DNA of 64,000 bases from Marinibaculum pumilum. GTDB lineage: Bacteria > Pseudomonadota > Alphaproteobacteria > Ferrovibrionales > Ferrovibrionaceae. The translations under genes and the position numbers were made by a program. This document shows, piece by piece, positions 51,201 to 60,294 of the stretch. Each line of letters begins with the position of its first letter. Position 1 is the stretch's first letter. The stretch lies in assembly GCF_042646425.1 (NCBI RefSeq), contig NZ_JBHRTR010000054.1, positions 248,001-312,000 of the forward strand. The letters run 5' to 3'. The notes under the pieces are model-generated. The model did not search any database and was not told the DNA's origin. It worked only from the letters and a program-made list of their open reading frames with translations.

Positions 51201-54200
51201 ATGTCCGCCATCGCCCTTCGGACCGCCGCCCTTCTGTCCCTGCTGCTTGCCGCCGTGCTGCTGTCGGCGCCGCCGCCGGCCATGGCGCAGGCGGCCTTTG
51301 CGCCGCCCGCCGGCCTGGCGGACCGTGCCGCCCGCCTGCAGGACACGATCCTGGACGGCGTCGCGGCCGCCCCGCAGGTCACCCGCGACGCGCTGGCCGC
51401 CAGCCGCGACAGCGCCGCGGACGCGGCGAACTGGAACCGCGCCATCGCCTTCCAGAAGCAGATCGTCCAGCGCGACCGGCTGCGCGGCAGCGGCCGCGAC
51501 GGTGCCGCCTTCGTGAAGCTGGCGGAGCTGTACGGCAATGCCGGCAACGGCGGCGAGGCGGCGGCGGCGGCCTGGCTGGCGGTAGAGGCGGCCGACCGGT
51601 CCGGCGACGGCGCGGCACGGGCGGCGGCCTATGGCGCACTGAGCGATGCGCTGGCGGTCGAGCGCGACTGGAGCCATGCCGCCGCGGCGCTGCGTGCCGC
51701 GCAGGCGGCGGCCGGCGACCCGAAGCTGCGCGAGGACCGGCTGGACTGGCTGGAGGCGCAGTACCTGATGCGGGTGGAACAGGTGCAGGTGCTGGCCGAC
51801 CAGTCGATCCCGGAGGCCTGCATCCGCTTCACCCGGCCGCTGGCGCAGCCGCTGCCGCTGCCGGCGCAGGACTATCTCCGCCTGGAGGACGGCGGCCCGG
51901 TGTCGGTCAGTGCCGGCCCGGCCGGCCTGTGCATCGGCGGCCTGCAGCATGGCGAGAGCTATCGCGCCGTGGTCCGCAAGGGCCTGCCGCAGGCCGACGG
52001 CCCGGCCCTGGCAGCGGACGAGGATGTCGCCTTCACCGTCGACCACCGGCCGGCCGCGGTCAGCTTCCCGACCGGCCCCTATGTCCTGCCCACCGCACGC
52101 GCGCCGGCGGTGGACCTGCGTTCGGTCAACGTCTCCAAGGTCGCCCTGCGGCTGATGCGGATCGCCGACCGCAACCTGGTGAACCGGCTGCGCGAGGGTC
52201 TGCACAACCCGCTTTATGGCGGCCAGGTCGACGAGCTGGCGGCGGAGAGCGGCGAGCAGGTCTGGCGCGGCACGATGGAGCTGGCCGACCCGCCGGACGA
52301 GGAGCAGCGCACCGCCGTCCCGCTGGCAGAGATGATGCCGGCCCCGCAGCCCGGCATCTATGTCCTGCTGGCCGCCAATGCCGACGATCCGGAGCAGCTG
52401 GAATGGTCCTGGACCGACTGGGCGGCGCAATGGATCGTGCTGTCCGATATCGGCCTGGCCAGCTATCAGGGCAGCGACGGCCTGCACGTCGTCGCGCGGT
52501 CCCTGCGCAGCGCGGAGCCGATGCCGGGGGTCGAACTGCGCCTGGTGTCGCGCAACAACCAGGTGCTGGACCGGGTGGCCACCGATGCCGACGGCTATGC
52601 CCTGATCGCCCCCGGCCTGCTGCGCGGCAGCGGCGGCAACCGGCCGGCCGCGCTCTATGCCGCGGCGGCGGCCGAGGGCGACTTCACCTTCCTGGACCTG
52701 ACCGGGCCGGCGCTGGAACTGGCCGAGCGCGGGGTGGCCGGCCGGCCGGCGCCCGGGCCGGTCGACGCCTATCTGTACAGCGACCGCGGCGTCTATCGCC
52801 CGGGCGAGACCCTGCCGGTCAACCTGCTGGTGCGCGACCGCGACGGCCTGGCGCTGCCCGGCATGCCGGTGGTGCTGAAACTGACGCAGCCGGACGGCCG
52901 CGAGGCGGCGCGGCAGACCGCGGTCAGCGGCAGCCTGGGCGCGCTGCGGGCCGACTTCCCGCTGGCGCAGGCATCGCAGACCGGGCAGTGGACGGTCACC
53001 GCCCATGCCGATCCGGCGGCGGACCCGGTCGGCAGCCTGCAGGTGACGGTGGAGGACTTCGTTCCCCAGCGCATCGCCCTGACCCTGGACAGCGCTGCGG
53101 CGGCGATCCGCGCCGGCGAGACGGTGACGGTCAAGGCGACCGGTGAATATCTCTACGGCGCGCCGGCGGCCGACCTGCCGGTGAAGGGCACCCTGACCCT
53201 GCAGGCCGATCCCGCACCGTTTCCCGGCCTGCCCGGCTTCCGTTTCGGACTGGTGCAGGACCCCTACAGCCCGGAGCGGCGCAGCCTGCCGGAGGTCCGC
53301 ACCGATGCGGCGGGACATGCCGAGTTGCCGCTGCTGCTGGACAGCCTGCCGGACGCGGCGCAGCCGCTGCAGGCACGGATTGCCGTCAGCCTGTTCGGCG
53401 AGGGCGGCCGCCCGGTCAGCCGCAGCCTGACCCTGCCGGTGCGCGCGGAGCGGCCGTCCATCGGCCTGAAGCCCGGCTTCGCCGACGGCCAGGTCGCCGA
53501 AGGCCAGGCCGCCGGCTTCGAGGTGGCGCTGGTCGACGGCGCGGGCGAGCCGGTCGCCGGCCGCGACCTGGAGGTCAGCTGGATCGCCGAGGATGTCGAC
53601 TATTTCTGGTACTGGGAGGATGGCCGCCTGCGCTTTCGCGAGACGGTGCGCGACCGCGTGGTGGAAAGCAGCGCCCTGTCGGTCGGCGGCGACGGCCGGG
53701 CGACGGTGTCCCAGCGCCTGCCCTGGGGCCGCTACCGCCTAGAGGTCGCCGACCGCGGCGCCGGTGCCGCCTCCAGCCTGCGCTTCCAGGTCGGCTGGGG
53801 GGTGACACCAAGCCTGCCCGATACGCCGGACGCGCTGGAACTGAGCCTGGCGCCGCGCGACGCCGGCACCGGCCCGGTGGAAGCGTTCGTGAAGGCGCCC
53901 TTTGCCGGGGTGGTGGAGGTGATGGTCGTCAATGACGGCCTGCGCTATCGCCGCACCCTGCCGCTGCCGGCATCGGGGGCCCATGTCTCGATCCCGGTCC
54001 AGGCCGACTGGGGGGTCGGCGCCTACCTGCTGGCGACCGCCTACCGGCCGGAAGCCGGCGGCGACGACCGGACTGCACGCGGCCCGTCCCGGGCGATGGG
54101 CGCCGCCTGGTTCCCGATCGGCACGGCATCGCGCCGCCTGGGCGTCAGCCTGGACCCGCCGGAGGTCGCCCGCCCGGGCACCGAGGTGACCGTGCCGCTG

Positions 54201-56465
54201 CAGGTCACCGCCGCCGCCGGCACCGCCCTGCCGCAGGAGATGCGGCTGGCCGTCGCCGCGGTGGACGAAGGCGTGCTGCAGCTCACCGACTTCACCAGCC
54301 CCGACCCGGCCGACCATTTCTTCGGCCAGCGGCGCCTGGCGATGGATGTCCACGACCTCTATGGCCGCCTGATCGCGCCCGCCACCGGCATGCGCGGCAA
54401 TCCGCGCTCCGGCGGCGATGGCGGCGGCAACCTGGACGGCGTCTCGGTGCAGACGGTGAAGGTCGTGCATCTGTACGAGGGGCCGGTGACACCGGGGCCG
54501 GAGGGCCGGGCGCAGGTCACCCTGGCCCTGCCCGACGGCTTCAACGGCCGGCTGCGCCTGATGGCGGTGGCCTGGAGCCGCGCCGCGGTCGGCGCCGGCA
54601 GCGCCGCCCTGACGGTGCGCAACCCGGTTGTCTCCAGCCTGATCCTGCCGCAGTTCCTGGCCCCCGGCGACGAGGCGGAGGCGCTCCTGTCCCTGGACAA
54701 TGTCGAGGGCGGCGACGGCACCTATACCGCCACGGTCACGGCGGAGGGCGCCGTCGCGGTGCTGGACGGCGGCCAACTGGAGCAGCGGATCGCAGCCGGC
54801 GGCCGGGTGCGCCACCGTGTGACCCTGTCCGGCACCAGTGTCGGCACCGGCCGGCTGGCGCTGCGCCTGACCTCTCCCGGCGGCATCGACATCGCGCAGG
54901 ACTGGGAGATCGCGGTGCGCCCGGCACAGCCCTGGCAGAGCGAACGCCGGTCGCTGCAGCTCGCCGCGGGCGAAAGCTTCACCAGCACCACGGCGGCAGA
55001 AGCCGGCATGATCGCCGGCACCGCGCGCATCGACCTCAGCATCAGCCCGGTGCCCGATGTCGACGTGCCCGGCCTGCTGGCCGCCCTGCGCGACTATCCC
55101 TATCGCTGCCTGGAGCAGTCGGTGTCCACCGCCTATCCGGAGCTGTTCGCCCGCAGCCTCGCGGCGAACTGGACCGGCGTGGCGGCCGAACCGGTGGCCG
55201 CCGATGCCGCCGTGCAGGCGGCGATCCGCAGTAGCATCGCCCGGCAGAAGCCGGACGGCAGCTTTGGGCTGTGGAACCAGTCCGGGCCGGCCGAACCCTG
55301 GCTGACGATCTATGCGATGGACTTCCTGAGCCGCGCCCGCGCCGCCGGCCATGCCGTGCCCGAACCGGTGACGGCACAGGGCGCCGACTGGATGAAGAAC
55401 GCGCTGCGCTACCCGCCGGAAGGGTTGACCCCGGACGGCCGGGCCTATGCGCTCTACGTGCTGTCGCGGATGCCGGCGATGGACGCCAGCGGCCTGCGCT
55501 ACTGGGCGGAGAGCCTGTCCGGTCAGGTGACCACGCCGCTGGGCCTGGCCTTCCTGGGCGCCGCGCGCCGTGCCGCCGGGCAGCCGCTGGAGGATGCGCC
55601 CGCCCTGGTGCTCGCGGCGGCCGAGGCGGGCACCGAGCCGCGGGCGGCGGACTGGCGGGACTATGGCTCCAGCCTGCGCGACGCGGCCGCCACCCTGGCG
55701 GTGCTGGCGGAGGCGGAGGTGTCCGCCGACCGCCTGACCCCGCTGCTGAACGCGGTCTCGGGCGCGGCGGCGTCCCGCGACCATCTGAGCACCCAGGAGC
55801 AGGCCTGGCTGCTGCGCGCCGCCCATGCCGTGGCGGATGCCGGCGGCCGGGCGGAAGCCATGCGCCTGGAGGTCGCCGGCCGGCTGCTGGAGCCGGTCCG
55901 GACAGCGGTGACCGAGCATCTCCAGGGCGGCGACCCGGCGGTGACGGTCCGCAATGCCGGCGCCGCAGCCGTCTGGGCCTACGAGACGGTGCGCGGCGTG
56001 CCGGCGGCCAGCCTGCCGCCGGCGGAGCAGGGTTTCCGCATCAGCCGCCGCTATTTCACCCTCGAGGGCCGCGAGGTGACGCTGGACCGGGTGCGGCAGA
56101 ACGACCGCTTCGTCGCACTGGTCGAAGGTGCGGCCCGCGACGGCGGCAGCCACCAGGCGCTGGTGGTCGACCTGCTGCCCGCCGGGCTGGAGATCGAGAG
56201 CCAGGCAACGGGGGGCACGACCGCCCTGTCCGCCCTGCCCTTCCTGCCGGTGCTGACAGAGCCGCTGTTCGAGGGGGTGCGCAGCGACCGCTACCTCGCC
56301 GCCATCGACCTGGAGGGCGAGGGCGCCCGCTTCGCCTTCGCCTACCTGGTCCGCGCGGTGACCCCGGGCCGCTACGTGCATCCGGCGCCCTTCGTGGAGG
56401 ACATGTACCAGCCCTACCTGTTCGCCCGCGGCGCGATCGGCGAACTCACGGTGGCGCGTCCCTGA
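51201..56465 (+). CDS. Bacterial alpha-2-macroglobulin with thioester motif
   Basis: A 1754-residue periplasmic protein. A signal peptide (LLSLLLAAVLLSAPPPAMAQ, ending near residue 30) has no lipobox Cys, unlike the E. coli lipoprotein YfhM, so it is probably soluble. The MG domains include YLYSDRGVYRPGETLPVNLL (about 525-545). The thioester CLEQ is intact (Cys1303 in YRCLEQSVSTAYPE) in the alpha-toroid region. It should trap proteases covalently. ATG 51201 has GGGGAGG 7 nt upstream; the frame is open far upstream, but only over the TpsB gene. PBP1C follows, the standard partner. Confidence 0.94.
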   Translation: MSAIALRTAALLSLLLAAVLLSAPPPAMAQAAFAPPAGLADRAARLQDTILDGVAAAPQVTRDALAASRDSAADAANWNRAIAFQKQIVQRDRLRGSGRDGAAFVKLAELYGNAGNGGEAAAAAWLAVEAADRSGDGAARAAAYGALSDALAVERDWSHAAAALRAAQAAAGDPKLREDRLDWLEAQYLMRVEQVQVLADQSIPEACIRFTRPLAQPLPLPAQDYLRLEDGGPVSVSAGPAGLCIGGLQHGESYRAVVRKGLPQADGPALAADEDVAFTVDHRPAAVSFPTGPYVLPTARAPAVDLRSVNVSKVALRLMRIADRNLVNRLREGLHNPLYGGQVDELAAESGEQVWRGTMELADPPDEEQRTAVPLAEMMPAPQPGIYVLLAANADDPEQLEWSWTDWAAQWIVLSDIGLASYQGSDGLHVVARSLRSAEPMPGVELRLVSRNNQVLDRVATDADGYALIAPGLLRGSGGNRPAALYAAAAAEGDFTFLDLTGPALELAERGVAGRPAPGPVDAYLYSDRGVYRPGETLPVNLLVRDRDGLALPGMPVVLKLTQPDGREAARQTAVSGSLGALRADFPLAQASQTGQWTVTAHADPAADPVGSLQVTVEDFVPQRIALTLDSAAAAIRAGETVTVKATGEYLYGAPAADLPVKGTLTLQADPAPFPGLPGFRFGLVQDPYSPERRSLPEVRTDAAGHAELPLLLDSLPDAAQPLQARIAVSLFGEGGRPVSRSLTLPVRAERPSIGLKPGFADGQVAEGQAAGFEVALVDGAGEPVAGRDLEVSWIAEDVDYFWYWEDGRLRFRETVRDRVVESSALSVGGDGRATVSQRLPWGRYRLEVADRGAGAASSLRFQVGWGVTPSLPDTPDALELSLAPRDAGTGPVEAFVKAPFAGVVEVMVVNDGLRYRRTLPLPASGAHVSIPVQADWGVGAYLLATAYRPEAGGDDRTARGPSRAMGAAWFPIGTASRRLGVSLDPPEVARPGTEVTVPLQVTAAAGTALPQEMRLAVAAVDEGVLQLTDFTSPDPADHFFGQRRLAMDVHDLYGRLIAPATGMRGNPRSGGDGGGNLDGVSVQTVKVVHLYEGPVTPGPEGRAQVTLALPDGFNGRLRLMAVAWSRAAVGAGSAALTVRNPVVSSLILPQFLAPGDEAEALLSLDNVEGGDGTYTATVTAEGAVAVLDGGQLEQRIAAGGRVRHRVTLSGTSVGTGRLALRLTSPGGIDIAQDWEIAVRPAQPWQSERRSLQLAAGESFTSTTAAEAGMIAGTARIDLSISPVPDVDVPGLLAALRDYPYRCLEQSVSTAYPELFARSLAANWTGVAAEPVAADAAVQAAIRSSIARQKPDGSFGLWNQSGPAEPWLTIYAMDFLSRARAAGHAVPEPVTAQGADWMKNALRYPPEGLTPDGRAYALYVLSRMPAMDASGLRYWAESLSGQVTTPLGLAFLGAARRAAGQPLEDAPALVLAAAEAGTEPRAADWRDYGSSLRDAAATLAVLAEAEVSADRLTPLLNAVSGAAASRDHLSTQEQAWLLRAAHAVADAGGRAEAMRLEVAGRLLEPVRTAVTEHLQGGDPAVTVRNAGAAAVWAYETVRGVPAASLPPAEQGFRISRRYFTLEGREVTLDRVRQNDRFVALVEGAARDGGSHQALVVDLLPAGLEIESQATGGTTALSALPFLPVLTEPLFEGVRSDRYLAAIDLEGEGARFAFAYLVRAVTPGRYVHPAPFVEDMYQPYLFARGAIGELTVARP

Positions 56466-56518
56466 GCCGGCGCGGAACGGCAGCCGGCAGATGTGGCGGC
56501 GTCACCACAAGCGAACGG

Positions 56519-56630
56519 GTCATCCCGGGCTTGACCCGGGATCCATTCCGCAAGCATCCGGGCTTCTGAACAGCTTGCGGAATGGAGTTCACGGGCAACG
56601 CCTGTGGACGGGTCGAGCCCGAGAACGACA
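56519..56630. repeat. Dispersed palindromic repeat, copy C
   Basis: GTCATCCCGGGCTTGACCCG with GGATCCATTCCGC, spacer, GCGGAATGG, then GACGGGTCGAGCCCGAGAAC with GAC to 56630. It is the best-kept copy and has the same nested plan as the element at 10068. It lies between the alpha-2-macroglobulin and pbpC genes, where transcribed RNA would form a long hairpin. Confidence 0.82.
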
Positions 56631-56655
56631 TGCTTCCGCCAGAACCGCGCATGGC

Positions 56656-58878
56656 ATGGGAAAGGCCGGCCGGCTGGGCCGGCAGGTCGCCGTGCTGGCC
56701 CTGCTGGCGGTGGCGGGGCTGGGCATCGCGACGGCCGGCCTGCGCGCGGCAGACGACCTGTCGCCGCTGGACCTGTCGCGGCTCGACGCCACCGGCGCGG
56801 TGGTCACCGCCGCCGACGGCCGGGTGCTGCGGCTGTTCCCCAGCGAGGACGGCATCCTGCGCCTGCCGGTGCGGCCGCAGGACCTGGCGGAGATCGATCC
56901 CGGCTATCGGGCGCTGCTGCTGGCGGTGGAGGACAAGCGCTTCCGCCGGCATGACGGGGTCGATCCGCTGGCCGTGGCCCGTGCGGCGCTGACCGCCCTC
57001 GCCAGCGGCCGGGTGCGCTCTGGCGCCTCCACCATCACCATGCAGCTGGCCCGCCTGCTGGACCCGAAGCCCCGCACCCTGGCCGCGAAGCTGGAGGAGA
57101 TGTTCCGCGCCTGGCAGCTGGAGCGGCGCTTCGGCAAGGACGAGATCCTGGCGATGTACCTGACCCTGGCGCCCTATGGCGGCCGGGTGGAGGGGGTGCG
57201 CGCCGCGGCGCTGACCTGGTTCGGCAAGGAGCCCCGGGCCCTGACACCAGGCGAGACGGGGCTGCTGGTGGCCCTGCCGCAAGCGCCGGCGCGGCTGCGC
57301 CCCGATCGCGCGCCGGAGGCGGCGGCCGCTGCCCGCGCGGCGATCCTGGCGCGCGGCACCGCGGCCGGTGTGCTGGCGGCGGACGTGGCCGCGCGCGCCG
57401 CGCTGGAACCACTGCCGGGCGCACAGCGGGCGATCGCTGTGCATGCGCCGCATCTGGCCCGCGACCTGGCTTCCCGGGATGCCGGACAAGCCGGCTCCGG
57501 CGGCTGGCAGCGGGCGCCGCTCGCCACCACCCTGGATGCCGACCTGCAGGCACAGGTGGAAGCGATCCTTGCGGCGCGCGCACCGGCCTTCGGCGCGGCC
57601 GCCGGCATTGCCGCGCTGGTGGTCGACAATCGCAGCCGGCGGGTGCTGGCCTATGCCGGCAATGCGGATTTCCTGGACGAGGACCGCGCCGGCCATGTCG
57701 ACATGGTGACGGCCACGCGTTCGCCCGGCTCCACCCTGAAGCCGGTGATCTATGCCATGGCCTTCGATGCCGGCCTGGCGCATCCGGAGACCTATGTGCG
57801 CGACGCGCCGGCCAGCTTCGGCGGCTACCGGCCGCGTAATTTCGCCAGCGAATATCACGGCGACATCACCCTGCGGGAGGCGTTGCAGCTGTCCCTGAAC
57901 GTGCCGGCGGTACGGCTGATGGAACGGCTCGGTCCGCCGGCCTTCGTCAGCCGGCTGCGCAGGGCGGGCACCGCCCTGGCCCTGCCCGACGATGCCGCCC
58001 CGGGCCTGGCGGTCGCCCTGGGCGGGGTCGGCATCAATCTGCGCGACCTGACCGGCCTTTATGCGGCGCTGGCCGATGACGGCCGTGTGCGGCCGCTGCG
58101 GACGGTGCCCGGCGAAGGGAGACCCGCGGCGGACGAGGCCCCGCTGTTCGGCGCCCCGGCGCGCTGGCATGTCGGCCGCATCCTGGCCGATGCCGGCCGC
58201 CCGGCGGACCGGGTCGCCGCCGGCTATGCCAGCCGCGGCATCGCCTTCAAGACCGGCACCTCCTACGGCTTCCGCGATGCCTGGGCGGTCGGCTTCGACC
58301 GCGACCATACGGTCGGCGTCTGGCTGGGCCGTGCTGACGGCACGCCGCTGGCCGGAATCACCGGCCTGTCGGCGGCGGCGCCGATCCTGTTCCGCATCTT
58401 CGACCTGCTGCCGGCCGGCGCAGCGCCGCCCGGGCCGGTGCCGCCCGGCACCCTGGTCGCCGGCCATGCCGACCTGCCGCCGCCGCTGCAGCGCCTGGAC
58501 GGCGGTGCGGCGCAATTGGCGGCACTTCGCTTCGACGACGGCGCGCCGCGCATCACCTTCCCGCCCGATACGGCGGAGCTGGACCTGCGCGACCTGGCCG
58601 GCGGCCTGCCGCTGCAGGCGGAGGGCGGCACCCGGCCGCTGCGCTGGCTGGTGGACGGCCGGCCGCTTCCGTCGCCGACGCTGTCGCGGCAGGCCATGCT
58701 CAGCCCCGACGGGCCCGGCTTCCTGGACATTGCGGTGGTCGATGCCCAGGGCCGTCGGGACGGGGTCGCGCTGCGGCTGCGCCGCGCCGGCCCGGACAGG
58801 GCGCCCGCTTCCGTCCTGACCCCGGCCGCGCCACGCAAGGAAGCCTTGCGAGCCGTTGCCCCCCAGGCCTCTCCCTAG
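56656..58878 (+). CDS. pbpC: Penicillin-binding protein 1C
   Basis: A 740-residue bifunctional peptidoglycan synthase. One TM (about 8-28) is followed by the glycosyltransferase domain (EDKRFRRHDGVDPLAVARAA, GASTITMQLARLL, KLEEMFRAWQLERRFGKDEI), the transpeptidase domain with SPGSTLKP (SxxK), LSLN (SxN) and KTGTS, and a C-terminal BiPBP_C domain (about 625-715). With alpha-2-macroglobulin it is thought to repair walls after attack. ATG 56656 begins a TM-leading N-terminus and lies just after the repeat copy C; ATG 56651 is out of frame. The 3' end overlaps the convergent 58875 gene by 4 nt. Confidence 0.94.
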   Translation: MGKAGRLGRQVAVLALLAVAGLGIATAGLRAADDLSPLDLSRLDATGAVVTAADGRVLRLFPSEDGILRLPVRPQDLAEIDPGYRALLLAVEDKRFRRHDGVDPLAVARAALTALASGRVRSGASTITMQLARLLDPKPRTLAAKLEEMFRAWQLERRFGKDEILAMYLTLAPYGGRVEGVRAAALTWFGKEPRALTPGETGLLVALPQAPARLRPDRAPEAAAAARAAILARGTAAGVLAADVAARAALEPLPGAQRAIAVHAPHLARDLASRDAGQAGSGGWQRAPLATTLDADLQAQVEAILAARAPAFGAAAGIAALVVDNRSRRVLAYAGNADFLDEDRAGHVDMVTATRSPGSTLKPVIYAMAFDAGLAHPETYVRDAPASFGGYRPRNFASEYHGDITLREALQLSLNVPAVRLMERLGPPAFVSRLRRAGTALALPDDAAPGLAVALGGVGINLRDLTGLYAALADDGRVRPLRTVPGEGRPAADEAPLFGAPARWHVGRILADAGRPADRVAAGYASRGIAFKTGTSYGFRDAWAVGFDRDHTVGVWLGRADGTPLAGITGLSAAAPILFRIFDLLPAGAAPPGPVPPGTLVAGHADLPPPLQRLDGGAAQLAALRFDDGAPRITFPPDTAELDLRDLAGGLPLQAEGGTRPLRWLVDGRPLPSPTLSRQAMLSPDGPGFLDIAVVDAQGRRDGVALRLRRAGPDRAPASVLTPAAPRKEALRAVAPQASP

Positions 58879-60092
58879 ACGCCGACGACCTTGGCCAGGA
58901 CGAGGGTGGCCAGATCGTTGGTACGATCGGTCATGTCGCCCCGGTCGATCCGGCTGCGCTCCGCCGCTGCATCGGCATTGCGCCTGACGAACGCCTTGAA
59001 GTCGTCATTGTCCATGGCCGGTCGCAGCGCCTCGCCCTGCTGCCAGGCGTAGAGCAGGTAGCGCATGCAGGAGGCGATCCCGGTCAGGTAGTCGGCCTTG
59101 TCTCCGGCCGGCGCATCTCCGCCGGCCCAGGCCTGCAGCAGGCCACCAGCGACAAGATAATCCTGGATCCCGGTGAGCAGCTGCCGGGCGACCGTCAGCA
59201 TCAGCGGATAGTCGTGATGCTGCGGACCGCGCGCCTTCATCATGCTGACCAGCCCGCCCAGCAGCAGCCCCTGGTCGCCGGCCCAGGCCAGCTTGCTCTG
59301 GAAGCCCAGGACGTCCTCGGTCGACCCGTCGGCATAGGCGCTGACCCTCTCCCGCACGACACAACGGTCGGGCGCGCCGCCGTCCGGCGGGGCGGCATAG
59401 TAGAACAGCAGCGGCTCCACCTTTGTCTGCGGCGATCCCTCGTCGGCGAACCATGCCTTGAGGAAACCGAACTGGCGGTCCGCGCTCGCGCGGTACCTCG
59501 CTTTGCTTTCGTCGCTCCGTGCGGACAGCCACATGCGGGTGGACAGGTCCAGGGCGAGCGTATTGGTGACCGTGTTCTGGAAGCCGCGAATGGCATCCGT
59601 CCGGGCCAGCGGGTTGCAGGGCGTCGCGCAGTCGCCGTCTACCTCCGACGCGGCGAAGCTGCAGTTCCAGACGCCCCCGGGATGCCGCGGCTCCAGTTGC
59701 GCCCAGACCTTCCGGTCCGCCTTCTCCCAGACCGCGGCGCCCCAGATGTCGATGATGTTCCAGCAGTCATGGGCGGCGCGCTCGAACTGCTCCCTGTCTT
59801 CCGGCCGGAAGGGGGCGAAGCCGGATGCCCGGAGTGACGCCAGGCCCCACCAGCCATAATCGTCGTAAAGGCATGCCGACTTCATCATCGGATCGGAGGT
59901 GATCCGGTAGCGTTCCCGGGCGATGCCGCCGAAGACCGGCGCGTCGTCGGCCGACACGTTGGCCAGATAGTCGATGACGGTGTCGAAGGTGTGGCCCAGC
60001 TGCCAGAAATTGGTTGACGCCTGGAACAGCGGCTTCAATTGCTGAAAGGTGGCGGTCGCTGCCGCCGCATAATCCGTTCCGTCATCCGTCAT
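58875..60092 (-). CDS. GH76-like (alpha/alpha)6-barrel protein
   Basis: A 405-residue protein without a signal peptide. The pattern resembles glycoside hydrolase family 76: YDDYGWWGLASLRA with paired Asp (about 80-93), IWGAAVWEKADRKVWAQLEP, GGVWNCSF, then FQNTVTNTLALDLSTRMWL, and a row of aromatic helices. Family 76 enzymes are mostly exported alpha-mannanases; here the lack of an export signal and of nearby sugar genes leaves the role open. ATG 60092 has GGGAGAAG 5-12 nt upstream. It is divergent from the AraC gene at 60295. The family call is from motif resemblance only. Confidence 0.6.
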   Translation of the reverse strand: MTDDGTDYAAAATATFQQLKPLFQASTNFWQLGHTFDTVIDYLANVSADDAPVFGGIARERYRITSDPMMKSACLYDDYGWWGLASLRASGFAPFRPEDREQFERAAHDCWNIIDIWGAAVWEKADRKVWAQLEPRHPGGVWNCSFAASEVDGDCATPCNPLARTDAIRGFQNTVTNTLALDLSTRMWLSARSDESKARYRASADRQFGFLKAWFADEGSPQTKVEPLLFYYAAPPDGGAPDRCVVRERVSAYADGSTEDVLGFQSKLAWAGDQGLLLGGLVSMMKARGPQHHDYPLMLTVARQLLTGIQDYLVAGGLLQAWAGGDAPAGDKADYLTGIASCMRYLLYAWQQGEALRPAMDNDDFKAFVRRNADAAAERSRIDRGDMTDRTNDLATLVLAKVVGV

Positions 60093-60154
60093 CGCGCTTC
60101 TCCCCGCATCGTCCGGCGGCCTGTGGAACGGGCCGCCGCCGAAGTCTTGTATGG

Positions 60155-60199
60155 GTTGCAAAACTCCGCAACGATGTTGAGTTATGCGTGTCTACGCAT
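60155..60199. promoter_or_regulatory. Two inverted repeats in the AT-rich divergent region
   Basis: GTTGC-N8-GCAAC (60155-60172) and ATGCGT-GTCT-ACGCAT (60184-60199) lie between the GH76-like gene and the AraC gene, in the only AT-rich patch of that spacer. They may be operators for the AraC regulator acting on itself and on the neighbour. Confidence 0.4.
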
Positions 60200-60294
60200 G
60201 ATTATGCGGTCCGGCTGCATCGGAGATCCCCGTCCCGCGCAACCCGCCCGGATTGCCGGTGCGAGGCCGCAGCCGGCTGGGGCGGGAGCAGGCG

